A DNA stretch of 64,000 bases from Lamellibrachia satsuma (GCA_033239005.1 BSQZ01000079.1:62001-126000), one strand, 5' to 3'. Positions 1-12,600 are shown, counted from the stretch's first letter. Notes: a model not told the origin generated them from the letters alone. Translations and numbers: made by a program.

Positions 1-509
1 CACACCCCCCCTACTAACCCGCTCTCGAACCCATTGACAATACGTAGCCCCCAGGTGTCGTTTAAATGCAATGGTCTTTTCATTTTATCCCCGAGCAATT
101 CGCATATGGAATATGATTCCACCAAAAATTATCAACATATGAAACCCCAAAGCATTTCAAGAAGCCATCACGGAACTCCCTTTCACCACACCTCCTCACC
201 TAAACTGTCTTTAAAACACAGTGCTCAGCGTAAACTTATCCATGGTGTGTGTATGGAGACTGTCTGTGTGTGCATGTGGCAAGACAGCGACAGTATCCAT
301 ACACATAACCAACCTATTAAAGATTTTCATCTAACATCCTATACATAAAATAAATAAAACTATCACATAAAAACCTTTTCAGCAACATTAAAGATACTAG
401 TATTTTAGTTGTATGTACCACCCACAGCTCATGCGCACAGTCCACCACAAACTCCTGCGTTAGCCCAAGTTTCGGGTGTTTGGAGTGTAACCACTTGAGA
501 CTTGAGAAC
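1..509. other. No gene seen
   Basis: Open frames here are short and have no recognisable motif. Nothing is supported before the minisatellite that follows. Confidence 0.5.
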
Positions 510-720
510 CACATTGAAATAACTGTGCCGAATGTACGCGTGTAACACATTGAAGTAACTACGAGAGTACGCGTGTAACACATTGAAATAACTGTACACG
601 AGAGTACGTGTATAACACATTGAAATAAATGTACCGAGTGTATGAGTGTAGCACATGGAAATAACTGTACATGAGAGTACGCGTGTAACACATTGAAACA
701 ACTGTACACGTATTGTACAC
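510..720 (+). repeat. Minisatellite, about 36-bp unit x6
   Basis: The phrase CACATTGAAATAACT recurs at about 510, 546, 579, 616, 652 and 689, giving a unit of 33-37 bp. Units differ by substitutions and small indels (for example ACGAGAGTACGCG against CCGAGTGTATGAG). The unit length is not fixed or a multiple of three, so the minus-strand open frames across it are artefacts of the repeat. Confidence 0.8.
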
Positions 721-1439
721 TTACAGCTGGATAAAGACACCTACATCGGCAACATCCCTGCACTGTCTGAGCTGGCAGTTGCAGTTGTAAACCGTTGTAA
801 CAGAAGTATTATTGCATTTGTTGCAGCGATATTATGCTTTATTCAACAACTTGATGCTTTTTTATAGCAACAACCATATACCTGTTTTGTATTGTTGTGT
901 TGCTATTGACCTGTTAGGTGATGGTATTAACTATCCGGGATACATATTATCATAAAGGCGATGACAAATGTTTAATGTGACGTGTGGATGCGTGCGTGCG
1001 TACTTATGATTAATATTTGGATAAATAGGTAATTCACGCATTAGTCACACGATCTCCTTTCGTGTAATCCGTTACTTAGAAATGTAACCAAGTGGTATGC
1101 TAGGTTCATATTTAATGTTGAGTTTGTGCTGTGAATCGCATTAATTTCTTCATACAACGTCGATGGATCTGCACAAACAAAAGGGCCATATTTTATTGGT
1201 CGTCCATATGCAGATATAACTGATGACCCAACGACAGTTAGAAAGAAAGATGGGATCATCAGCCAGTCGTCTCTTGTTCATCTATTCTTATGATAACGCA
1301 CAACCTGTAGTACTGTGAAAATCGAGTACGTGCGCGTGTGCATGTATGCTTGTATGACTGGATGTATGCGTGCATGTGCACGTGCATTTTTTATAGTATG
1401 GTTGCACGGTACCCAGTCATTGTGACAGGTAGAGACACG
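721..1439. other. No gene seen
   Basis: AT-rich sequence. A 72-codon minus-strand frame at 1041-1259 has no recognised motif or convincing splice context. Confidence 0.45.
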
Positions 1440-1545
1440 AAAGCGCTTTACACTCCACCCATTGCTAGATCTGTTCAATCCAACACCATCTCGGCTTGTA
1501 TGGCATTCGGCCACGGTGCAATTACTGCGCGAAGACTATTCGTTC
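1440..1545 (-). mobile_element. Possible LINE C-terminal fragment
   Basis: On the minus strand, part of this stretch resembles the + strand segment near 41,270-41,340, where a LINE reverse transcriptase C-terminus is recognisable. Both contain AG(C/T)CGAGATGG(T/C)GTTGGA followed at similar spacing by TGTAAAGC. The match is short and imperfect, so this is a tentative old copy of the same family. Confidence 0.3.
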
Positions 1546-1984
1546 ACATATCTACCACTGTCTGTAGCAATGTACTCATTCAGAGCTGAGTTAACTGTGG
1601 CAACGAGATCGATTGAAGTTGGTAATGTTATCAGTGTCCCTGAGGCTGGCTGGTTCGCCGCAGGTGCCGGTCTGTGCGCGGAACGGACAGCCTGACCTAG
1701 GACTCACGATCCCCGGCACTTCTCACGCCGAAATGTCCTGTATTGCAGAGGATTTTTAGGTGTTCCTGGGTGTAACGTCTTTGATTTTGTGTTTGTTGAC
1801 TTTTTGCTTTTGTTTATACCTGTAGACAAATGCATCTACGCGAATTAGTGAAACGTTCCTCAGATGCAGCCGTAACGGAATAGCTGAAGCCGAATGTGCA
1901 ACACAACGGAGCCACACGTTTGAGTGATCTACAATGATATAACTTCTGTGAAGCGAGTCAAATTAATCTTAATCTCTTGATTAA

Positions 1985-2213
1985 TTTCATATATGCGATA
2001 GTGTTCTTCCCCCTGCCTAGACATTAGACACTAGGTAGAAGTACTTTTGGTGTCCCGTCTGAAAGACATCATACTTCCAACTTTCTCTCCATACGCCGGG
2101 AGGGTCACGAGTCGACGTGTTGTGCCCTATCTTACAAAACGACTGGCATGACCACCGTTCGAACCCAGAACCTTCTGATCACCAGGCGAGCACCATCATC
2201 TAGCCACCGGACC
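1985..2213 (-). mobile_element. tRNA-derived SINE (minus strand)
   Basis: Read on the minus strand, the head is tRNA-like, with a degenerate A box (GTGGCTAGATGATGG) and a clear B box (GGTTCGAAC). The body holds GTCTTTCAGACGGGACACC and then CTTCTACCTAGTGTCTA. The second SINE at 57,378 has GTCTTTCGGAAGAGACAC and TTCTACCTGGTGTCTA in the same order, so both belong to one family with a conserved core. It is a SINE rather than a tRNA gene because the tRNA arms no longer pair and a long unrelated body follows. Confidence 0.65.
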
Positions 2214-2530
2214 AGTCGCAAAGCAATCAGGAAAGATGCTTATCAGCCACATTGTATAATATCCGCGCGATGTTAAAAAGGAAGGCGTTCAATTTATACC
2301 GGTTGCTGTCGACAAAGAAATCTGACATAAATGCAAACAAAGTTGTTGACTAAACCGATGCATGTTTATTTCATAACGTAGTGTCAGTTATTTTCTTCGT
2401 AATATGAGCACAATAAACAAATGGTTCATGTTAAAATACGACAACGTAAAGTAATCTTTGTTTTCAAAAAAATAACATATCGGGTCAACAAATCCGTAAA
2501 CCAATTAAAAAAATAAAAGGCCTGACATAC
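2214..2530. other. No feature between SINE and candidate exon
   Basis: AT-rich sequence with short poly-A runs. Nothing recognised. Confidence 0.4.
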
Positions 2531-2668
2531 CTCGTCTGTACTTCTCCCCACGCCTGTCAAGGAGAGGGGGTCTATCCCGGGATCGCCCCGACATTGTCCA
2601 GTCGCGCTCCTTCAAGTCGGGATACATCGGGTTGAGCGGCGGCTCAAGCAGTCCGTCCAATGGACAAC
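2531..2668 (-). CDS. Candidate internal exon, unknown protein
   Basis: A GC-richer island in AT-rich DNA. On the minus strand it is bounded by an acceptor (TTTTCTCAG) and a donor (CGAG then GTATGT). The exon would be 138 bp, phase 1 at both ends, encoding a charged, Pro-rich segment that includes PPLNPMYPDLKERDW and RDRPPLLDRRGEKYRRG. Symmetrical 1-1 exons are common in extracellular and modular proteins. I do not recognise the family and see no partner exon nearby, so it could also be a relic or a chance open frame. Confidence 0.3.
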
Positions 2669-3190
2669 CTGAGAAAATACTCACCTTTGACTTAGAAAAA
2701 GTGTAAATCTTTATTGAACCATCAATAAATTGGTTGAACTGAACGTGTTTAAAAGAACAATCTATGCTGACAGGGTATTTTATTCCAGAGGGCACATGGG
2801 GTAGCTACACCTAAAAGTATTGCACACTGCACATTTCGGCGGATTTCAATTCAGTGTGACAGCTTATGGATTATTTCGCTGAATTGTCAAGTATTTTTAT
2901 ACATGTTTTGACATCTCAGTTACTTGAAAAGGCATATTTGTTTTTAACCTAGGACCCCCTAACAAACACACCCTCTTTACATCAATGTCAGTTACACCCA
3001 GAATTAAAAAACTTAAAATTACAAAAGCTAAGTTGTGGTGGCATCAAGACAGATTACAATAGAGGGACGATCTCAAAACACAGATGTTCGAATAGAGACA
3101 AAATTGGTTTCTTGGCAAAGCAGCTGCTTCGTTTAACGAATGTGAATGTTTCGCCTGAATACCATGTTTACAGGGCATGTTGAATGGCCA

Positions 3191-3194
<4 letters not shown>
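2669..3194. other. No gene seen
   Basis: Non-coding in appearance. A consensus donor-like GTGAGT lies on the minus strand at 2679-2684, but it sits only 16 bp from the candidate exon and cannot define an intron with it. Confidence 0.4.

Positions 3195-3278
<84 letters not shown>
3195..3278. repeat. (TA)n microsatellite, about 42 units
   Basis: An uninterrupted TA dinucleotide tract. Confidence 0.98.
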
Positions 3279-3281
<3 letters not shown>

Positions 3282-4325
3282 ACATATAACGATACAAAGA
3301 TTGTGGTTGAATAAAACTATTTCAGTGCCATATAATAAAATATTTCAGTGGCAGACAAGTCCTCTGGGGTACATGCGTATACAATCAGGCGGGGATATCC
3401 GGATGATTTCTGAAAAAAATTACAATTAAAAGAATTTCTCTCAAAAGGGGGTTTGTTCGGGGGGTGTCCGTCATCAGAAGAACGCACTCCCTCCGAGGAA
3501 GGACGTGGGTGGTCAAGATGTTTGTCTAGATATATAGTTACCCAGTGCACTATATAACATGACTTTATGATAAACTAGTTGAGTTGCCTGACGTTGCACG
3601 GGAGTAAAGGCAGTCGTTGCTATGACTCCTGCAATGAAACATAAATAACCGTTATGCCATTTCTAGTAATATGGGGTGTCAAAGCATGTATAAAAATATT
3701 TGACAATTCATGGAAATAATCCACAAGTTGCCACGCTGAATTGAATTGTCTATGACAACTTGCACTACCCAGTCAAGTTTTGGCAGTGCAATGCCATCTT
3801 CGTGCCCTAAAACGGTCTACAACAGCCGGTTTCACGCAGCATTCGTACAATTTAACGTAGATTACGTAATTCTGAAGAATCCTACAAAATAGCGTTGGTA
3901 ACAAGTGTATGTAACTACGAACTGCTGGTGTTCTCAGTTACGTAATCTACGTCAAACATCCATATACATAATAATTTTAGATTTGCTTAACGTACGAATC
4001 ATCCCCGTGGACCCCCGGGCACGCCTACAAAAGTTCAGCACCAGACATGCGAGACTGACGGAGATATGACGACACTTGCAGACAGACAGACAATCAGACA
4101 GAATCACAAACTCTTTATGATAGAGAAACAATGGATTGTATACTTGGATGCTAATACTATGCCAACTCTGCTCCACATCCTCTATACAGAAAGCCAAGAC
4201 ATTACGCCCACTCTCATGTCACAAATTTATGAACCTTGGGGTGGAAAGGAGTGGCGGTCTGGGTAGTTCCTGCCTGATGCACCTCGACTATCGTCATGGT
4301 AACTTGGAGGTCTCGACTGCCAATT
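3279..4325. other. No gene seen
   Basis: Short open frames only. TTACGTAATCTACGT near 3935 and GATTACGTAATTC near 3862 form a loose inverted pair of unknown meaning. Confidence 0.4.
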
Positions 4326-4710
4326 GGATCGTTGAACAGTTACAAAAAGTCATAGAAAGAAAATACGATCGAATAACTAGAAAAAAGAATCAACTCGCCG
4401 AAGTCTAACAATGATAAACTAGAACAATATAGTCGTAGACCTAACGTTAGGTTTGAAGGTATATCAGAGGCGGTGGGGGCTGCAAGATTGAAAATGAACT
4501 GATCTGCATCATAAATAAAAAGATGAAAATGACCCCTAGAAGGTTCAGGAAACTGAGCGCGCGCACCAAAATCGGCCGCCAAGTTGCCGAGGGACGCCCC
4601 CCGCACGGTTATTGTCCGACTCAAGTGTGAACGTCGCCGTGACGCTATCTGCAAATATCGGAGCAACTTAAAGACAAACAGTACAACTTTGGTTTCAAAT
4701 CGTATTTTTG
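4326..4710 (+). pseudogene. LINE ORF1 protein relic
   Basis: Read across frames, this is a non-LTR retrotransposon ORF1 nucleic-acid-binding protein. A coiled-coil-like start is followed by the hallmark KLEQYSRRPNVRFEGISE near 4413-4470. Next comes a decayed RRM-like stretch, then IVRLKCERRRDA and CKYRSNLKDK near 4605-4675. The pieces lie in different + strand frames with several stops, so it is dead. No endonuclease or reverse transcriptase follows, so only an ORF1 piece survives. The motifs fit the L1-like type of ORF1; the exact clade is uncertain. Confidence 0.65.
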
Positions 4711-6545
4711 AAAATTAAGATTTAACCAAACTAAACTCGGAGCTGTTATTCTGACTGAGAAAGCTAAAGAAAACCGGTAAAAATGTTAGCTGCTGGCTAT
4801 GTAGCGGAAACATTCTGGTGAAATAAAAAAATATGAAAATTCGTCAAATCCACACTAAGCTAGACCTGTGCGTCTATGTCTCAGCGACACGCGCTTGCTT
4901 GTCGCAGGCGCTTGAACGTGCTTGCATAATGCCCCAGGTCATCTATTTGTGGTCTGCAGGCCGTCGCCTACTGTGCTGCGTTAAGGTAGTTATCTTGTCT
5001 ACTGTACCGCCAGGTAACGTCATTTAACACTGTCACCGTGTGAATTCGTTACACTAGCAAAAGGATTAACTTGTTACGCTATCGAACTGTTTTAATTTGA
5101 TGGCGCTGAGCAAGACTGACTTACAAATGCTACACAGTCACAAAATGTATTTATTTGTTGCTGTAAACTATATTCTATGATCGTGACAATGTAAATGTAA
5201 TGTGAATATCGATTTATTGATTTATTACGATTATTATTATTCCATGTATTGTCTTAAAATTAAACCTATTTACTATCATGAATTACTATTTTTTACAGTA
5301 CCATTTAATTATACTAAAAGTCATTAAGGTACAATGTTTCAAAGTATTACTTAAATTGTAGTTCTTGGCTGCACTTATGATATGCACATATTAAGTTACC
5401 ATTTCTACAACTGAATTTCCTAATTAAAATGGTGATACGTTGGTATTATATAGGTCAAATAATCAAGCAGTTTGCCATATCATAGGAATGAATCAAAGTC
5501 GTTAAAGATAACTTAGTTAATTAATGTTCGACTTTGTTATGCAAACGCTAGTAAAACATATGCAGTTCGTTTAAGTTCCCTACGCAGCCAACTTTGCTAA
5601 AGAAATGGCTCGTGGAAAGAAAGCTTTCAAACTTCAGGCTGCCGAAGCACAAACTTGCTCATAACAACACCCGGAGATGATGGCAGCCTACGGTTATCCT
5701 GGTGTTAAAATATCTTTGAATGTTGGTGACAGTATCCCCTGTAGTTGACCGTGCCACGCACAGACAGGCACCTACGGCGAAAGAACCTTTGCCAAAAAAC
5801 TGGCAGTACACTTGTGTAGCAATCTACCAGCCAGCCTCAGAGACATTGATAACATTACCACCTTTAATCTTTCTCGTTACCACAGTTCACTCCAGTTAGC
5901 CATACAATGGGTTATTCGTCTGTACTACAGAGGATATTGGCAGGGTCGTGTCATGCGCAGTAGATGTTTACATGTTAAGCTCCGCCTACTTGGTAAGTTT
6001 TACGGGCTCTTGTATAATTGCTGACTACTATGAATTTATAATATTTTATATTGATACGTGGTTGTACATTGATTTATTGATAACTAGGGAAACAAACTTT
6101 CGCAATCTTCACAATTGTCACGATCCATGTGATTAGTATTTGTAAGGTGAACCATATTGAAACACCAAAATAATATTTGTGAAATGCAGTAACTAGGGAT
6201 AAAAAGAATCAGAAAAGAACCGGATGATTAATGTAATAATGTTTTTTTAGCATACGTGTCCATTCCTCAATATCTCAAAGGCGCATTATTGCCGTGCGTT
6301 GTCTTTTAAAAATAAAATGCATAGGAAGATAATTTCGCTTAGTATTTAGAAACTACTGAGCACAGTGTTACACTGCCACATTGCATAGAGCATAAACATG
6401 TATACTATTCCCCTGAATTAATTATGAGAACGGGACATGTCAACTGACATTTAGTTAAGCATTTGAATCACATACTTCTGAAAGTGTTTCAAATGACAAG
6501 CCCACAGCACCAGGCGAGCTGACTACCTTAACTTATCTTTAACTA
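4711..6545. other. No gene seen in 1.8 kb of AT-rich DNA
   Basis: Short open frames without motifs or convincing splice sites. The 5812-6136 frames look like chance. Probably intergenic or intronic. Confidence 0.4.
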
Positions 6546-6554
6546 TCTCATAAA

Positions 6555-7436
6555 ACTCTTGTCGATTCAGTGTCTGAACTTTCTACGCAAATCACCATTC
6601 TTGTGTCACCACTGCTACCTGTACTTTCTTCACTGAACGTGACGCCAGCCGCAACGACTTCAGCTTCTACATCTTCTCCAACACCTGCCATACGTGAGAT
6701 GTCTCCGAAATCTGCCGTATCAACTTCTTCAAGAGTTCGATCTGCCCCAAAGGCAACTGCTCCGTCCAACATGGCAACTGTTTCTTCACGATCCGCCGTG
6801 TCTACTTCTCCAATTATTTCTTCACGATCTGCTGTATCGACATCTCCAACTACTACTTCTTCACGATCCGCTGTGTCGACAACTGCAACTTCTCTTTCAA
6901 GACCCGCTGTGTCGACCTCGACAACTACTTCTTCTTGATCCGCTGTGTCGACCTCTGCAACTAATACTTCACGATCTGATGTGTCGATAGCCACTCTGTC
7001 AACTACTACAGTTTCTACATCTATCACTGGTACCACTACTTCGCCACTGTGGACAACAGTAATCTCCAAAAAGTATCGCAACACTGTTAAACCACTGACA
7101 TCTAATCGTAAGTCACACACCATGACCGCAGGAAACTCTTCCAATTGTAGTCTGAAGTGTGCACCGGTGCGACTTATACCTGCAGAGTTCTTTCTCACAG
7201 GATTCCATGCTTACACAACTTGTGAAGAATCATATACTTACGTGTCATCAACTTTGAGTTTGAAATGCTCATGTGAGCGATTACCAACCCGACACAACTC
7301 ATATTCTTCTTTCAATGTGTGTATTGAAATTCCTAAACCTAACTTGCTTTATGACGCTGATCTCTGGCCTGCTGGAACAAAGATTGGACGGTATTTCCCA
7401 CCTAGGAAACACACACTAACAGATTCAACCCACTTA
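6555..7436 (+). pseudogene. CR1-like LINE ORF1, Ser/Thr-rich N-terminus
   Basis: The upstream half is a degenerate 30-36 bp repeat encoding units like SRSAVSTSP, about seven copies between 6717 and 6990. The downstream half matches the C-terminal part of CR1-type ORF1 proteins, with LPTRHNSYSSFNVCI, then LWPAGTKIGRYFPPR near 7375-7405. The frame is broken once at 6936-6938, where TGA stands in place of the CGA seen in sister repeats, a typical CpG-to-TpG decay. It ends at a TAG at 7437-7439 and is followed directly by the endonuclease of the same element. A 216-codon minus-strand frame over this region is the antisense shadow of the repeat. Confidence 0.6.
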
Positions 7437-7439
7437 TAG

Positions 7440-8090
7440 ACTTTCCCCTCCGTATTGCTTCCTTTAACTCCAGAAGTATACGGAACAGTGCTTTTGACGT
7501 GGTTGACATCTTAAACTCTTTAGATATACTTGCTGTGCAGGAACACTGGTTCTCTAAACAGAGCCTTTCCTTAATTCTGTTCACTCTGACTTTAAGGTCA
7601 GAGGAATTACTTCCATTGATTACGGTGATGGTTTGAGTGGACATCCTCATGGTGGACTCTGCTTTTTATGGAGGCGTTCACTCGACCCCTTTAATTTGAA
7701 TCAACCAATATATTCATCATTGGTGATTTTAATGCGGATATTAAGAACCCCAGCCTTTTTACTCCATTTCTCAATGTTTTTTTATAAATGACTGTCACCT
7801 TATCGCAAGTGACACATTGCTTCTCCCCTCTGATGCTTTTACATATGTTAGTGATGCGCACGGCTCAAGGAGCTGGCTCGATCACGTGCTCACCACCCAC
7901 TCTAGTCACTCATCGATATCTGATATGGAAGTTAAATATGACTGTGTCTCTTCCGACCACTTACCTCTATGCTTTTCTATATATGTCAAGTTATTACCTT
8001 CCTCTGAAGCCACCATACAGGAGCAAATTCATGTGCATTATGACCCACTGAAAATAACGTCAACGCTGTTCAATTGGCAACTTTGATTTA
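7440..8090 (+). pseudogene. LINE AP-endonuclease domain, frameshifted
   Basis: This is the N-terminal endonuclease of a CR1-like ORF2, spread over several + strand frames. The landmarks appear in order: IASFNSRSIRNS (catalytic Asn), LAVQEHWFSKQ (catalytic Glu), GGLCFLWR, GDFNAD, then SWLDHVLTTHSS and the terminal CVSSDHLPL near 7955. Such enzymes nick the target DNA to prime reverse transcription. No reverse transcriptase follows; an AT microsatellite begins about 50 bp later, so the element is truncated. It is probably the same copy as the ORF1 just upstream. Confidence 0.7.
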
Positions 8091-8134
8091 AATGTAAGGG
8101 TAAGAAAACACACATCCACATATTGTCTTATAGT

Positions 8135-8507
<373 letters not shown>

Positions 8508-10315
8508 AACGTGTATTAACCAGACTTTAGAAAATGGAGTCTATGGTCTGCTGGCCTCCAAGCATAAATACTTACAAAATGTGTTTGTTGGCACAACTCC
8601 GCCATATTTATGGGTGCTTTTGAAAACTAAAATGGATTCATGCAAAATCATCAACATGCTTTGCATCGACAGACCTCAGCCTGTCATCATGACGCAAGTG
8701 GCCAAATTCCGCACATGGATCGAGCAAACTGCTAATGATACAGCCTCCATCAAAGGTAGGTCCTCGTTCTATGCCCGATTGGTTGCAAACACTTGATGCA
8801 GTGTCGTAACAACGACTCAAGCTAATATGTTGTATGGCAACAGTTCCAGGTTTCTTAGTGGCGCAAGGCAAGTATATTAAGAATGTGTGTTGTAACATGA
8901 CTGTTTTCTCTTTCCAGAAAATGATGAGTCGTGAGTGACAGCCTTCAGGGAGTACAGCCTTCAGCATTGGAATGGAATGTGAACACATCACCTCCAAGAC
9001 GTAGATCGCAGAAAGTTATTTATCCAAGGAAATATAAAAGTATTTGATAGTGCTTCTCTCTTCTTATATATAACATAGGTTGCACGAACTAATATTATGT
9101 ACTACATATATACAGGAGTTGCCTCCAGGTAACATTAACTTAGCAATGTTTTAACTGGAAGAATGCATAAGAAACGCAAGTGTAGGTTTTAATGCGTAGG
9201 ATGGTGTCAGTCTGGAATTTATACAGTACCGAGTAAACACGAAATGGGGATATACATATGGTTAGGTCATGCCACGACATCTGCATGTCTGCATTAATGT
9301 ATTTTTTCATACATATGTCTATTTTATTAGCCTTGATATTTTAAATAACGGCTATTAAAAGGAACGTTAGCTTCATCGTGCATTGTATGTATATTTAATG
9401 GAAGTGTATTTAGTCAGCTTTTTAAGGGTAATTGACAATGTTAACCATACGGTATGGATTGACTAACAGCTAAATAATTAAAACATATAAGAACTTAAAA
9501 AAACAAGAGACGTACGTAACTAATGATGATCGCATAATATTCAAGTAAGATTCATAAGTCATACTGCTTCTTACTAAACATTCTTTATAATAAGCACCTT
9601 GTATAATATTTGTTTTGTAACCTAGAAGTGATAAAAATGTATGGTTTTTTGTGAGATTGTCAATATTATCAAAATATGATATCACTTAAACTTTAGATTA
9701 ATTATATATTTCGAAATATGTTGTTACACTATGCCGCATGTAATTTTAAGTTAATAAAAATGGTGCATTATACAGTTGAGTCAACATGTGCAACCCAACT
9801 TTCGACCTGGTCGACTTCCTTGATAGCTATAGTCAGGGTCAACCACAGTGAAACCTAAGAAACTGTTTTTATGGAGATAAAAGAGGCATTAAGAACATAC
9901 AACATAAATCGTATGACAATAACGCAAAGACAACGGTAGAAGCATATTTTATGTCGTTTAAAAAATTATAAATATCCATAATATCTGAAGTTTTGTTCTA
10001 TGATATCTGAAGTTTTCTTTGCGATTTGCTATCGTTTGTAAAACACGTCTTCATACTGATTTATTATTAATATATGTAATACCTTGGTACTATATTATAT
10101 ATTGTGGCAGTATCATCACAATAAAATACTTCAAATGACTTGATAATGTGTTTTTATTCATTAACAGTTATCTATCATATATTATCTGACCAACTGTTCC
10201 ATTCATTATGACGTCTTTCTGATTCTTGGGTAATAACAGATAGCATACATTTTCGGTAGCTGTTGGCGAATGTACAGAAAGGCAACGTTGATATTCATAA
10301 AGAAATAACGCACCT
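8508..10315 (+). repeat. Duplicated block, copy A
   Basis: Collinear with 12,801-14,810 over its full length, with substitutions and indels. Shared landmarks include TAACCAGAC(T/A)TTAGAAAAT at the start, GGAATGGAATGTGAACACATC, GTCATGCCACGACATCTGCA, and a right end around TATTGTGGCAGTATCATCAC and GATATTCATAAAGA. The block carries the 3' end of a trypsin-like gene and then about 1.4 kb of AT-rich 3' flank. The spread of substitutions implies an old segmental duplication in direct orientation. Confidence 0.85.
8660..8934 (+). CDS. Trypsin-like serine protease 3' exons, copy A
   Basis: A C-terminal exon encodes CIDRPQPVIMTQVAKFRTW and ends in IEQTANDTASIK at a donor (CAAAG then GTAGGT, exon end 8755). 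It matches the end of trypsin-fold S1 proteases, C-x-RP-x-x-PGVYTxVxxFxxWI, except that the usual PGVYT reads PVIMT. A strong acceptor (TTTTCTCTTTCCAG) opens a terminal exon at 8918. Joined in phase 1 it adds five residues ending ENDES and a stop at 8932-8934. Copy B has the same structure. The upstream exons with the catalytic triad are not visible, so this is a gene end, a partial gene or a pseudogene. The 5' edge of the first exon is uncertain; an acceptor-like CGACAG at 8667-8672 lies inside the homology. Confidence 0.55.
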
Positions 10316-11041
10316 GTTTGCTCACACAGTGAAACAACGGCAAGTTGTTCATAAAACGGCAAACGCCTGGGCTTGTCGTGGTAATAATATCACAGTTTCT
10401 TCAAGACACCAACACAGGCAATGATTGAAAGGAAGGTGCAAAAATGCATTTTTTAAGCAATTATCTGGAAATGAAATCCTCTCAGAAATGGCAAATTGTT
10501 CCAAAAATGTTTATACTACACGAAATTGCTCAAATGTACTTACCGTAACGTGTACCCCTTTCATAAATTCGTCTTTGATCTTATTTACGTCATGTGACTG
10601 GTTGTTCCTTAAATGCAATATGCGCTGCCATGTTGACATAAATTATTGCTTTTAATAGCCATTTTGAATTAATGCAAACGAATTATTTCACTCCGCCTAC
10701 ATATCTTTTTATTTTTGATAATGATATGTGGCTTAGGAGGGATTTGGAAGTTAAATACAGGCCTGGATTCAATTCATTATTATAAATTCCAATACAGGCT
10801 ACCTGGAATAACCCGTTGCGCCTCTTGAGTATGGTATAGCACTACCAGCACTTCCGGTAAAATGGATGCATGAAGGTGTTGTGAGTTTGTCGTCGCTAAT
10901 GGTGTAATTTAAGGAGTTTTCTAGAGTCTTCATAAAAAAACTAGTATTGAAGAAAAGGAGAGGCAGTCGGGTAGTCGGAAGGTGCTGTGGATAGTTTGGT
11001 ATACCCCCCCCGCAATAAGTGGTCTGCATTGTTATGTTTAA
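10316..11041. other. No gene seen
   Basis: Short frames only, with no motif recognised. Confidence 0.4.
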
Positions 11042-11255
11042 ATGTTTTCAACATCCAACATGGCCCCGCCCAAGTGTGTAGGGAAGTGCAGAAAGGCTGT
11101 TACTGCAGACACAATGGCTTTACACTGTGAAATGTGTGCAGCATGGGTGTGTATAGTGTGTAGCGATATTTCAGAGGAAGAGTATAAATTTCTAGCACGA
11201 AAGGGACTAAGTACACACTGGTTCTGCAACATTAATTCCCGCTGTTCGTTCGGTC
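11042..11255 (+). pseudogene. PHD-like zinc finger of a LINE ORF1
   Basis: An open frame from 11,042 encodes a Cys-rich finger: KCVGKCRKAV, then LHCEMCAAWVCIVC, SDISEEEYKFL and finally THWFCNIN. The order and spacing are those of the PHD-type finger at the N-terminus of CR1-type ORF1 proteins. The last metal ligand appears lost, because CNIN stands where C-x-x-C is expected. No ORF1 C-terminus or ORF2 follows. A host PHD exon is a less likely alternative. Confidence 0.5.
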
Positions 11256-12600
11256 CATTACTTCCCGTTGTGTTCCTTCCAATTTTTAATAAAGAATAAA
11301 ATGGCAATTGGAAAGAACCGTGAAAAAGTACCACAATACCTAAAAGCTAGTAATAAACAACGAAGAGAAAGTGATCAATGCTACGCGCAGTCTCAAAGTG
11401 ATAGGGCTACTTGCGATTTTTGCATATATGGATATTTGTTCAGAAAGAACGTTAAGTCTACATGTAGACTTATTTATTACAAGCAGTCATGCGCACGCGC
11501 GCGCACGCATTCACGCACGCACGCACGCACGTACATACACACACGCATGCGCGAAAGGCAGTTATTCAATATTTACATAATCGTTAGAGTACCCACTCAA
11601 AATGGGAACGTTGGCAGGCTGCACCTAGTCAATCTTCATGCACACTGAATTGGGCGATATGTTAGCGTCAGTCAAGCACACTGGAGCGACTTCATTGCGG
11701 TACCTGAGCATGCCCTTGAATATGATATAGTAGACCTTCTTAGAAAAAAAAACAGGTCGACTGTTCAGATTGTGCTGCAGTCACCAAATCTGGTACACAT
11801 GTGCTATGATATGTTCTAAGACAAGGTGGACCAATTTGCTTTTCAAGGGGACGTGGCACCATATTAAAATGAAATTCAGAAATACATTACTTTGGGCGTA
11901 TTTTCACTTCTAATTAAAATGTTGTTGTGTGATTTAAAATGTTAGACTATGGGTTTGGTACAAGAGGAATAGATTAATGTAAACGTTAATGTGATTGGAC
12001 GATTGCCTTATTTGCATATATACAAAACAGCACCCATTTTGGATTAAATAGCACCCATTTTGGATTAAATAGAACAATTAGCATTGAACTATGTATCTGC
12101 ATGAACAATCTTTTTTGTGATGTAGATTATAGAAAAATGTTGTTTGACAATATATCCATTGTAATCTAATATTGGTCTTCAATAATTGAAAGCTAATTTG
12201 CATATTAAAGTGGCTGCCACTAAAATCTTACATATCGTACCTTTGGCCTGTGTCCACTGATAATTAACATGTTTGAGTGGTTATCAATGCCAGACTCATG
12301 ATCATCATTCTTTCTATTTAAAAAAACATTACCACAGTAGAGTATGCTATTCATATGACAATGGTTCGCAGTTTGTCTAACTATTTGGAAACTCATAAAG
12401 TATTTACAAAGTTGTATTATGACAACTGAGAGAAACGTCTAAATCAAATTGTCTCGATCAAATTGTTGCATTATTAATTCTGTTCCATTCTTTACGATCT
12501 CCTATTTATCATTCTCAAATTTCACTCAGTGTCAGTGGGTTCTTTATTGTGCGCAGCCTCCTTGGAACACACACAGCTCGGTGCAGCTGAGTTCGTTCCT
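11256..12600. other. Non-coding stretch with short repeats
   Basis: Contains a CGCA/CA-rich microsatellite at about 11,489-11,548 and a direct repeat of GCACCCATTTTGGATTAAAT at about 12,031-12,070. Otherwise AT-rich with no recognisable gene. Confidence 0.5.

Noticed and set aside
6548..7198. 216-codon acidic minus-strand frame with EVDTADREE repeats
   Set aside because: Antisense of the Ser-rich LINE ORF1 repeat; the + strand continues into recognisable ORF1 and endonuclease motifs.
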